A stretch of 64,000 nucleotides of DNA from an uncultured Nesterenkonia sp. Its GTDB lineage: Bacteria > Actinomycetota > Actinomycetes > Actinomycetales > Micrococcaceae. This document shows positions 17,631 through 24,389 of the stretch, one piece after another. The stretch lies in the NCBI GenBank assembly GCA_946222885.1, contig CAMIAK010000002.1, positions 124,001-188,000 of the forward strand, read 5' to 3'. The notes below the pieces were generated by a model, which worked only from the letters and a program-made list of their open reading frames with translations, was not told where the DNA came from and searched no databases. Within the stretch, counting starts at the first letter, position 1; every line of letters starts with the position of its first letter. Position numbers and translations under genes: made by a program.

Positions 17631-18581
17631 ATGGCCTCTGTCCCGCACACCTCCGGCGCAGCCGAGCAGGATGCCCTGTTGGAGGAGTTCGTCTCCCATC
17701 TGCGGCACGAGCGCGGCCTCTCTGCCCACAGCATCCGTTCCTACCGCAGCGATCTGCGGCAGCTGGTCCAGAGCCAGGGCTCGCTGGAGGATCTGAGCCT
17801 GAGCCGGATCCGTGCCTGGTTGGCGGAGCTCCATGAACAGGGGGTCACCCGCAGCACGTTGAACCGCAAGATCGCGTCGGTCCGCGCCTTCTCCTCCTGG
17901 GGCCATCGACGGGGACACCTGAAGGAGGACCCCTCGGTGCGGCTGCGGAGCGCTTCGCGCAGCGCACATCTGCCTGATGTGCTGCAGGAGCAGCACGTGG
18001 AGGAGCTCACGGACCGGCTCCACGAGCGCAGCGAAGCCTCCGGGGAGCTGAAGGAGAAGGATCCCGCGGCTCATGCGCTTCTGCTGCGGGATGAGGCGAT
18101 GATCGAGCTGCTCTATGCCACCGGGATGCGCGTCTCCGAGCTGGCCGGCCTGGATCTGGCCTCCTTCGTCTCCGGCCGGCGGATGGTCAGGGTGCTGGGC
18201 AAGGGGAACAAGGAACGGATGGTCCCCTTCGGGGCCCCCGCGGAGAAGGCCGTGCAGCGGTGGACCCGGGAGGGCCGTCCGCGGCTGCTCACCGAGGAGT
18301 CCGGGCAGGCGCTCTTCCTGGGCCGGCGAGGCCGCCGGATCGACGTCCGGGTGGTCCGCAAGGCCGTCGACGACCAGCTGGAGGCACTCGGCACTACGGC
18401 AGCGCGCGGCCCGCATGCCCTGCGGCACAGCGCGGCTACGCATCTGCTCGACGGGGGGGCCGACCTGCGCACGGTCCAGGAGCTGCTCGGCCACGCCTCG
18501 CTCTCGACCACCCAGATCTATACGCATATCTCGGTGGACCGGCTCCGCGAGGCCTATGGGAGGTCGCATCCCCGGGCCTGA
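17631..18581 (+). CDS. xerC: Tyrosine recombinase XerC
   Basis: XerC with XerD resolves chromosome dimers at dif. The 316-residue protein has an N-terminal SAM-like core-binding domain (FVSHLRHERGLSAHSIRSYRSDL) and a catalytic domain with R167 (ATGMRVSEL), K191 (GKGNKER), H262-x-x-R265 (HALRHS), H288 (LGHASLSTT) and nucleophile Y297 (QIYTH). The ATG at 17631 follows GGAGGAAA by 11 nt. It diverges from yraN across a 130-bp gap. The genomic setting beside dprA and comM and the full catalytic set favour chromosomal XerC over a phage integrase. Confidence 0.93.
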   Translation: MASVPHTSGAAEQDALLEEFVSHLRHERGLSAHSIRSYRSDLRQLVQSQGSLEDLSLSRIRAWLAELHEQGVTRSTLNRKIASVRAFSSWGHRRGHLKEDPSVRLRSASRSAHLPDVLQEQHVEELTDRLHERSEASGELKEKDPAAHALLLRDEAMIELLYATGMRVSELAGLDLASFVSGRRMVRVLGKGNKERMVPFGAPAEKAVQRWTREGRPRLLTEESGQALFLGRRGRRIDVRVVRKAVDDQLEALGTTAARGPHALRHSAATHLLDGGADLRTVQELLGHASLSTTQIYTHISVDRLREAYGRSHPRA

Positions 18582-18611
18582 GGTGCGGGTGCCGATCGCG
18601 GGGGACTCTGT

Positions 18612-18617
18612 TAAGAT
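18612..18617 (+). promoter_or_regulatory. -10 box of the DUF3145 gene
   Basis: TAAGAT lies 31 bp after the xerC stop. A start about 7 nt downstream would give a leader of about 90 nt that contains the hairpin at 18661-18699. No good -35 match is visible. Confidence 0.45.
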
Positions 18618-18646
18618 GAGCCCGGAACAACTTCATGAGCATTCCA

Positions 18647-18711
18647 CCATCCACAGGTGAATCGCTGTCGGTCGTAGGGGAAGACGTACCAACAGCGATC
18701 GTGGAGGATGG
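18647..18711 (+). promoter_or_regulatory. Structured leader RNA upstream of the DUF3145 gene
   Basis: A 39-nt hairpin (18661-18699) has stem ATCGCTGT/ACAGCGAT, continued by GGT/ACC and CGT/ACG. It ends 3 nt before the GGAGG ribosome site (18703-18707). CCATCC at 18647-18652 is complementary to GGATGG at 18706-18711, which covers the ribosome site and the first of two ATGs. This arrangement could switch between an open and an occluded ribosome site. The ligand or trigger, if any, is unknown. Confidence 0.5.
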
Positions 18712-18713
18712 AT

Positions 18714-19217
18714 ATGTCTGACAATACGGCCCGGGGTGTCCTGCACATCCACTCGGCGCCGGCCGCGCTCTGCCCGCATGTCGAATGGGCAGTGTCCTCG
18801 GTCGTCGACGCCCGCGTGGACTTCGACTGGACCCCTCAGCCCGCGTCCCCCGGCACCTACCGGGCGGAGCTGACCTGGCAGGGCACGCAGGGAATCGGCG
18901 CCACACTGGCCTCGACCCTGCGCAGCCTCGCGCATCTGCGCTTCGAGGTCAGCGAGGACCCCTCGCCCGGCTGCGACGGCAGCCGCTGGTCCCATACCCC
19001 GGAGCTGGGCATCTTCCACGCCACCACCGACGTCCACGGCAACATCGTGGTCTCCGAGGACCGCATCCGCTATGCCTACGAGATGGGCGCCGGAGACCCC
19101 ACTGTGGTCTACCAGGAGCTCTCCCTGGCATTGGGGGAGGCCTGGGACGAGGAGCTCGAACCCTTCCGCCACGCCGCGGAGGGTGCCCCGGTGCGCTGGC
19201 TCCACCAGGCCGTCTGA
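18714..19217 (+). CDS. DUF3145 family protein
   Basis: This 167-residue actinobacterial protein of unknown function is recognised by its opening RGVLHIHSAPAALCPHVEWA and the later TWQGTQGIGATLASTLRS and LGIFHATTDVHGNIVVSEDR. It is soluble, with no signal or membrane segment. The second ATG (18714) is preferred to that at 18708 because the GGAGG site (18703-18707) then has a 6-nt spacer. It is monocistronic, sits behind a structured leader, and ends at a bidirectional terminator facing the fab cluster. Confidence 0.85.
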   Translation: MSDNTARGVLHIHSAPAALCPHVEWAVSSVVDARVDFDWTPQPASPGTYRAELTWQGTQGIGATLASTLRSLAHLRFEVSEDPSPGCDGSRWSHTPELGIFHATTDVHGNIVVSEDRIRYAYEMGAGDPTVVYQELSLALGEAWDEELEPFRHAAEGAPVRWLHQAV

Positions 19218-19311
19218 GCCGAGGCCGCAGCACCACACAGACCTGCCGCGAGAATGGCCCACCTCCACGGGCCGCTTCGCTTCCCACGCGGCAGCTTCCC
19301 ATCAGGCGCAG

Positions 19312-19360
19312 AAGGGCCCCGGCCTGAGGAGAGTAGCTCTCCTCGGACCGGGGCCCTTCG
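19312..19360. terminator. Bidirectional terminator between DUF3145 gene and fabF
   Basis: GAAGGGCCCCGG/CCGGGGCCCTTC encloses a second stem GAGGAGAG/CTCTCCTC. It lies in the gap between the convergent DUF3145 gene and fabF, so it can serve both transcripts. There is no clear U-run in either direction. Confidence 0.75.
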
Positions 19361-19410
19361 ACATCCCCGGCGAGGCCGGAGAAGGCTGGATCTCAGCACA
19401 TGGCTGGATC

Positions 19411-20652
19411 TCAGTACGTGCGGAAGGCAGCGACGGCGTTGTGCCCGCCGAAGCCGAAGGAGTTGCAGACCGCGAGCTGATCGCCGGAGCCCAGTTCACG
19501 CGGGGTGCCGGTGACCACGTCGATCGGCATCTCCGGATCCTGGTTCTCCAGGTTGATGGTCACCGGAGCCTTGCGCTCATGCAGGGCCTTGACCGTCAGC
19601 ACCGATTCCACCGCGCCGGCGGCGCCGAGCAGATGACCGGTCTGAGACTTGGTGGCCGAGACGCAGACGGAGTCCAGGTGGTCGCCGAAGGCGGCCTTCA
19701 GGGCCCCGTACTCGGGCTTGTCGCCCACCGGGGTGGACGTCGCATGGGCGTTCACATGGGTCACATCCTGCGGAGAGGCGCCGGCGGACTCCAGCGCCTT
19801 GCGCAGCGCGCGGGTGGCGCCCAGAGCCTCCGGGTCCGGAGCGGTGATGTGGTGGGCGTCCGAAGTGACTCCGGAGCCGGCCAGCTCGGCGTAGATCGTC
19901 GCGCCGCGGGCCTTGGCGTGCTCCTCGGTCTCGATGACCAGGGCGCCGGCACCCTCACCCATGACGAAGCCGTCGCGATCGACGTCGTAGGGGCGGGAGG
20001 CTGCGGCCGGGTCGTCGTTGCGCCTGGAGAGCGCCTGCATCGAGGAGAAGGCGGCCAGGGTGAAGGGGTGGATGGCACCCTCGGTGCCGCCGGCCATGAC
20101 GACGTCGGCCTCGCCGGAGCGCAGCAGCTCGATGGCGAGGTCCAGGGACTCCACGCCGGAGGCGCAGGCGGAGACCGCGGTGCGGGCCCCGGCCTTCGCA
20201 CCCAGCTCCAGGCTGATGGCGCCGGCGGCGCCGTTGGGCATCAGCATGGGCACAGTCATCGGCATGACGCGCCGCGGGCCCTTCTCCCGGAGGGTGTCCC
20301 AGCCGTCCAGCAGCGTCCAGACGCCGCCGATGCCGGTGGCGAAGGAGACGGCCAGACGCTCGCCGTCGACCTCTGCCTCATCCAGGCCGGCGTCGGCCCA
20401 GGCCTGCCTCGCCGCGACCATGCCCAGCTGGGTGGAGCGGTCCATGCGGCGGGTCTCCGGGCGCGCGAGCACTTCGGAGGGCTCCACCATGACCTCGGCG
20501 GCGAAGGTGACGGGAAGCTCGTACTTCTCGACCCATTCGTGCTCGAGGGTCTTGGCTCCGGGGGTGCCGGCCAGCGCGTTCCCCCACAGGGTGGGGACGT
20601 CGCCGCCGATGGGGGTGGTGGCGCCGAGGCCGGTGATGACAAGGCGAGTCAT
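19411..20652 (-). CDS. fabF: Beta-ketoacyl-ACP synthase II
   Basis: FabF condenses malonyl-ACP with acyl-ACP in each elongation cycle. The 413-residue thiolase-fold protein has nucleophile C163 (SACASGVES), H303 (VNAHATSTP) and H340 (SQTGHLLGAAGAVES). ATG 20652 is chosen because the sequence MTRLVITGLG is the family start and AGAGGT precedes it. It is last in the fabD-fabH-acpP-fabF operon, 72 bp after acpP and beyond a strong hairpin that may lower its expression relative to acpP. Confidence 0.96.
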   Translation of the reverse strand: MTRLVITGLGATTPIGGDVPTLWGNALAGTPGAKTLEHEWVEKYELPVTFAAEVMVEPSEVLARPETRRMDRSTQLGMVAARQAWADAGLDEAEVDGERLAVSFATGIGGVWTLLDGWDTLREKGPRRVMPMTVPMLMPNGAAGAISLELGAKAGARTAVSACASGVESLDLAIELLRSGEADVVMAGGTEGAIHPFTLAAFSSMQALSRRNDDPAAASRPYDVDRDGFVMGEGAGALVIETEEHAKARGATIYAELAGSGVTSDAHHITAPDPEALGATRALRKALESAGASPQDVTHVNAHATSTPVGDKPEYGALKAAFGDHLDSVCVSATKSQTGHLLGAAGAVESVLTVKALHERKAPVTINLENQDPEMPIDVVTGTPRELGSGDQLAVCNSFGFGGHNAVAAFRTY

Positions 20653-20687
20653 GGGTCTACCTCTGGATAGCGTGTGGAACGGCGGCA

Positions 20688-20721
20688 GATGTGCGGGCGG
20701 GAGGGCTCCCGCCCGCACATC
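20688..20721 (-). terminator. Intercistronic hairpin between acpP and fabF
   Basis: A perfect 15-bp stem (GATGTGCGGGCGGGA/TCCCGCCCGCACATC) with a 4-nt loop starts 3 nt after the acpP stop. It could be a partial terminator, or a 3'-end stabiliser that keeps acpP mRNA in excess of fabF mRNA. No U-run follows. Confidence 0.6.
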
Positions 20722-20724
20722 GGA

Positions 20725-20970
20725 TCAGCCCTGGGCGTTGGCGATGAACTCGACGGCGTCGCCCACGGTGGAGAGGTTCTTGACCTCTTCGTCCGGGATC
20801 TTCACGTCGAACTTCTCCTCGGCGTTGACCACGATGGTCATCATGGAGATCGAGTCGATGTCCAGGTCCTCGGTGAAGGACTTGTCCAGCTGGACCTCTT
20901 CGGTCTCCAGGCCGGTCTCCTCGTTGACGATCTCAGCCAGGCCGGCGAGGATCTCGTTCTTGTCAGCCAC
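20725..20970 (-). CDS. acpP: Acyl carrier protein
   Basis: This 81-residue acidic carrier holds growing acyl chains on a 4'-phosphopantetheine arm. The attachment site is S40 in LDIDSISM. GTG 20970 is chosen because AAAGGAG lies 6 nt upstream; an earlier ATG at 21000 would place that ribosome site inside the gene. It is third in the fab operon, between fabH and fabF, and is followed immediately by a strong hairpin. Confidence 0.96.
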   Translation of the reverse strand: MADKNEILAGLAEIVNEETGLETEEVQLDKSFTEDLDIDSISMMTIVVNAEEKFDVKIPDEEVKNLSTVGDAVEFIANAQG

Positions 20971-21034
20971 GTCGGGCTCCTTTCGGGGTTGGGTGTTCAT
21001 GAACGGACAGGGACAGCTGTGGGGCAGGGCCGGA

Positions 21035-22087
21035 TCAGGGGATCCGGATCACCTGGGCGCCGTAGACCAGGCCGGCGCCGAAGCCGATCTGCAGGGCGTA
21101 GCCCCCGGAGATCCCGGGGTTCTCCTGGAGCAGCCGGTGCAGGGCCAGGGGGATGGAGGCCGCTGAGGTGTTGCCGGCGTCGACGATGTCACGGCCCACC
21201 AGCACGGACTCCGGGAGCTTGAGCTGCTTGACCATCTCGTCGATGATCCGGATGTTGGCCTGGTGCGGCACGAAGGCGGTGAGGTCCTCGGCGGTGATGC
21301 CGGCGACGTCGAGCGCCTCCTGGGCGACCTTGGCCATCTCCCAGACGGCCCAGCGGAAGACGGTCTGGCCTTCCTGGCGCAGGGTGGGCCACAGACGGTT
21401 CTCGGCGTCCAGCAGGGCGGTGGCGTCCTGGGTGCGCCGGGCCTCGGCGAGCGTGTCGCGGAAGGTCAGCAGAGAGCTCTCCATGGAGATGGTCTCCCAC
21501 TTCTCCCCGTTGGAGCGGATGATGCTGGGGGAGATGCCGGGGGTCTCGGCGGGCCCGATCACCACGGCGCCGGCGCCGTCGCCCAGCAGGAAGGAGATGG
21601 TGCGCTCGTGGTTGTCGATGTAGTCCGAGAGCTTCTCCGCGCCGATGACCAGCACATGCTTGGCGAGCCCGGAGCGGACCAGGGCGTCGGCCTGGGCGAT
21701 GCCGTAGCAGTAGCCGGCGCAGGCTGCGGAGACGTCGAAGGCCGCCGCAGGGGTGGCGCCCAGCCGGTGGGCCAGGTCTGCGGCCGCCGACGGGGTCTGG
21801 AAGGGATGGGTGACCGTGGAGATGATGACCGCGTCCAGGTCTGCGCCGGTCAGCCCGGCGTGCTCCAGGGCTTCCCGGGCCGCGCCCTCGGCCATGTCCG
21901 AGACCGAGACCTCGGCGGGGGCGCGGTGGCGGGTCTGGATGCCGGTGCGCTGCCGGATCCATTCGTCCGAGGAGTCGATCCACCGGCAGATCTGCTCATT
22001 GTCGATGATCTCGGTGGGGCGGTAGACGCCCAGGCCCATGACCTGGGTCCCGGCCACCGGGACGGGCTGGTTGAGTGTGACGGTCAC
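21035..22087 (-). CDS. fabH: Beta-ketoacyl-ACP synthase III
   Basis: FabH starts fatty-acid synthesis by condensing an acyl-CoA primer (branched primers in many actinobacteria) with malonyl-ACP. The 350-residue protein shows the catalytic triad C123 (SAACAGYCYG), H275 (VPHQANIR) and N306 (GNTSAAS). The GTG at 22087 overlaps the fabD stop (GTGA), implying coupled translation. Primer specificity cannot be decided from the sequence by eye. Confidence 0.95.
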   Translation of the reverse strand: MTVTLNQPVPVAGTQVMGLGVYRPTEIIDNEQICRWIDSSDEWIRQRTGIQTRHRAPAEVSVSDMAEGAAREALEHAGLTGADLDAVIISTVTHPFQTPSAAADLAHRLGATPAAAFDVSAACAGYCYGIAQADALVRSGLAKHVLVIGAEKLSDYIDNHERTISFLLGDGAGAVVIGPAETPGISPSIIRSNGEKWETISMESSLLTFRDTLAEARRTQDATALLDAENRLWPTLRQEGQTVFRWAVWEMAKVAQEALDVAGITAEDLTAFVPHQANIRIIDEMVKQLKLPESVLVGRDIVDAGNTSAASIPLALHRLLQENPGISGGYALQIGFGAGLVYGAQVIRIP

Positions 22088-23040
22088 TGGGAGTCCTCGG
22101 AGGAAGGTGCGGATGCGGTCTCGGTGTGCTCGGCGATGAAGCTGCGGGCGCCCTCGAGGTCCTCGGGGGACTTCACGGCGAAGGACTTCACGCCCTTGAG
22201 CCCGCGCTTGGCCAGGCCGGTGAGGGTGCCGCCGGGCAGCAGCTCGAGGATGCCGGTGACGCCGCGGGCGCGCATGGTCTCCATGCACAGGTCCCAGCGG
22301 ACCGGGCGGGTCACCTGGCCCACGAGCCGGTCCAGCACGTCCTGGCCTGCCGCGACGAGCTCGCCGTCCCGGTTGGAGACCAGGGGATAGGCGGCATCGG
22401 AGGTCCCGAAGCCGGCGACGGCGGCGGCGAGCTTCTCCTGCGCGGGGGCCATGTGGTCGGTGTGGAAGGCGCCGGCGACCTTCAGCGGGATCACCCGTGC
22501 GCGGGCCGGCGCGTTCTCCTCCAGGGCTCCGATGCGCTCGGCGGCGCCGGCGGCGACGATCTGGCCGGGGCCGTTGGCGTTGGCAGCGGTCAGTCCGGCC
22601 TCCTCGATGGCGGCGCGGACCTCCTCCTCGACCCCGCCCACGACGGCGGCCATGGAGGTCGGCTCTGCGGACGCGGCCTCGGCCATGCCCTCGGCGCGGA
22701 CGCGGATCAGCTGCAGGGCCTGCTCCTCGCTGAGCACCCCGGCCAGCGCCGCGGCGGGGACCTCGCCGACGGAGTGGCCGGCGAAGAGGACGTCCTCCGG
22801 AGCGAGCCTCCCCAGCTCCAGGGCGTGGCCGGAGAGCAGCGAGGCGGCCACGATCAGCGGCTGCGCCACGGCGGTGTCCCGGATGGTGTCCTCATCGGAG
22901 ACGGTGCCGTGGGCGATCAGGTCGATGCCGGCGGCCTCGGAGTAGCGGATCAGCAGCTCCTTCGAAGAGCTGTCCTCCAGCCATGAGGAGAGGAAGCCCG
23001 GGGTCTGTGATCCCTGTCCTGGACATACGATTGCTAGCAC
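22084..23040 (-). CDS. fabD: Malonyl-CoA:ACP transacylase
   Basis: FabD moves malonate from CoA to ACP. The 318-residue protein starts LAIVCPGQGSQTPGF and has the nucleophile S90 in FAGHSVGEVPA and the later GAFHTDHM histidine. It is first in the fab operon. The GTG at 23040 is in frame with the family start. The 90-bp gap to the upstream regulator gene contains a 17-bp inverted repeat also found at the regulator's own promoter. Confidence 0.95.
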   Translation of the reverse strand: MLAIVCPGQGSQTPGFLSSWLEDSSSKELLIRYSEAAGIDLIAHGTVSDEDTIRDTAVAQPLIVAASLLSGHALELGRLAPEDVLFAGHSVGEVPAAALAGVLSEEQALQLIRVRAEGMAEAASAEPTSMAAVVGGVEEEVRAAIEEAGLTAANANGPGQIVAAGAAERIGALEENAPARARVIPLKVAGAFHTDHMAPAQEKLAAAVAGFGTSDAAYPLVSNRDGELVAAGQDVLDRLVGQVTRPVRWDLCMETMRARGVTGILELLPGGTLTGLAKRGLKGVKSFAVKSPEDLEGARSFIAEHTETASAPSSEDSQ

Positions 23041-23107
23041 AGTTCCAACTTTCCATATCGGGGCGGCTCTGAGCGGGTCATAGGACGACCAAGCTCCCCA
23101 TCGACGT

Positions 23108-23124
23108 TTGTAGCAATCCTACAA
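23108..23124. promoter_or_regulatory. Probable FasR operator upstream of fabD
   Basis: TTGTAG-CAATC-CTACAA is a perfect 6+5+6 inverted repeat in the fabD promoter region. The flanking ACGT extends a 10-base block (ACGTTTGTAG) that recurs at the fasR promoter. A FasR operator is inferred from the shared motif and adjacency. Confidence 0.6.
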
Positions 23125-23130
23125 CCGGCA

Positions 23131-24306
23131 TCAGAATAGTCGACCCACCGCCAGGGCGGTCTGCAGGACATAGGCGTCGCGGGGGACCATCGGGTCCCAA
23201 CCGGTGATGTCGCAGATGCGGCGCAGGCGGTAGCGGACCGTGTTCGGGTGGACGAAGAGCCCGCGGGCGGTGGCCTCCAGGGAGTGGCCGCCGTTGATGT
23301 AGGCGGTGGCCGTCTCCAGCAGGCCGTTGCCGGCCTCCTCCAGCGGGGAGAATACCGCGCTGCGCAGCACCTCCTTGGCGGTGCCGTCCCCGGCCAGCGC
23401 ACGTTCGGGCAGCAGGTCCTGCGCGGCCACCGGCTGCGGGGCCTCGGTCCAGGCGTCGGCGGCCGTGTAGCCGGAGTAGGCGGCCTGCGCGCAGCGGTGG
23501 GCCTGGGCGATCGTCCCCTCGGTCCGGCTGTAGACCACATGCCCGGGGCCGAAGCGGGAGAGGATCCGCTCGAAGCCCTCCTTCAGGTCGGTCACCCCGC
23601 CCAGGAACAGCACCAGCCGGTCGCCCTGGACGCCCACGACGGCGTCGGCGGCGAAGCGGACGCACTGGCGGCGCAGGTGGCTCATGAAGACGGCGTCGGC
23701 CTGGTCCGGCGCCGCCCCCACCACGACGACCACGGAGGTCGAGCTGTTCCACCCGACGGCGGCGGCGCGGGAGGCGATCTGTTCCTCAGGCTCTCCGCGC
23801 AGCACGGCATCCACCAGCAGCGCCTCCAGACGGGAGTCCCAGGCCCCGCGGGACTCGGCGGCGCGGGCATAGACGTCGGCGATGGCGAAGGCGACCTCGC
23901 GGGAGTAGCGCAGCACAGCCTCCAGCATCAGGCGCTGGTCCCCCTCCGGGACGAGGGCCGGCAGGCGATGCTCGACAGCCTCGACGATGGTCCGGATCAG
24001 CTGCAGCGCCCGCTGCAGGGAGATGGTCCGCATCAGGTCGGTGGGCGCGGGCCCCAGCAGCTCGTTGACCAGAGGCAGGGAGCGGGCCTCCGGATTCTCC
24101 AGCCAGTTGGCCAAGCCCTGAATGCCGCGCTGGGCGATCAGCCGCAGTGAGGCCCGCTCATCGGTGGAGAGCTGCCGGTACCAGGAGAGAGTGGACTCCA
24201 GATGCGCGTTGACCGCCGTGGTGAGGCTCCCGGAATGGGACTTCAGGACGTTGAGCGCCTCCTCGGAGACATGCACCGCAGGAGGGAGTTGAGGCACCGG
24301 AGACAT
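23131..24306 (-). CDS. fasR: PucR/CdaR-type regulator, FasR-like
   Basis: This 391-residue protein ends in a PucR-family helix-turn-helix (SLEATARGLFVHPNTVRYRL, residues about 335-355). The N-terminal 300 residues are regulatory and lack a known ligand motif. Its place directly upstream of fabD-fabH-acpP-fabF matches FasR of Streptomyces coelicolor, which activates that operon; the name rests on this synteny and domain match. It is distinct from the TetR-type FasR of mycobacteria. ATG 24306 lies 7 nt after a TACAAT -10, predicting a leaderless message that would be autoregulated through the overlapping repeat. Confidence 0.82.
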   Translation of the reverse strand: MSPVPQLPPAVHVSEEALNVLKSHSGSLTTAVNAHLESTLSWYRQLSTDERASLRLIAQRGIQGLANWLENPEARSLPLVNELLGPAPTDLMRTISLQRALQLIRTIVEAVEHRLPALVPEGDQRLMLEAVLRYSREVAFAIADVYARAAESRGAWDSRLEALLVDAVLRGEPEEQIASRAAAVGWNSSTSVVVVVGAAPDQADAVFMSHLRRQCVRFAADAVVGVQGDRLVLFLGGVTDLKEGFERILSRFGPGHVVYSRTEGTIAQAHRCAQAAYSGYTAADAWTEAPQPVAAQDLLPERALAGDGTAKEVLRSAVFSPLEEAGNGLLETATAYINGGHSLEATARGLFVHPNTVRYRLRRICDITGWDPMVPRDAYVLQTALAVGRLF

Positions 24307-24313
24307 GCTTTGG

Positions 24314-24331
24314 ATTGTACAGACCCTACAA
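24314..24331 (-). promoter_or_regulatory. fasR -10 box within a FasR-type inverted repeat
   Basis: On the minus strand TTGTAG-GGTCT-GTACAA matches the fabD operator with one arm mismatch and the same ACGT flank. TACAAT, the presumed -10, overlaps the repeat and ends 7 nt before the ATG. A bound regulator would therefore cover the core promoter, which implies autorepression. Confidence 0.6.
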
Positions 24332-24335
24332 ACGT

Positions 24336-24377
24336 GAAGAGGCGGTGACCGGGCAGAAGCCCCGTCACCGCCTCTTC
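24336..24377 (-). terminator. Terminator of aceE
   Basis: A 14-bp stem (GAAGAGGCGGTGAC/GTCACCGCCTCTTC) with an inner GGGC/GCCC pair lies 13 bp after the aceE stop. It separates aceE from the fasR promoter. Confidence 0.75.
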
Positions 24378-24389
24378 ATCCGCGGACGA

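Noticed and set aside
17501..17734. Longer yraN with 78 extra N-terminal residues
   Set aside because: The extension runs through the xerC promoter and 5' end, is Arg/Ser/Pro-rich and unlike UPF0102 proteins. ATG 17500 has a good ribosome site.
17631..18581. xerC as a phage or integron integrase marking a mobile element
   Set aside because: It sits next to comM-dprA as in other actinobacteria, has no att-like repeats nearby and no other mobile genes.
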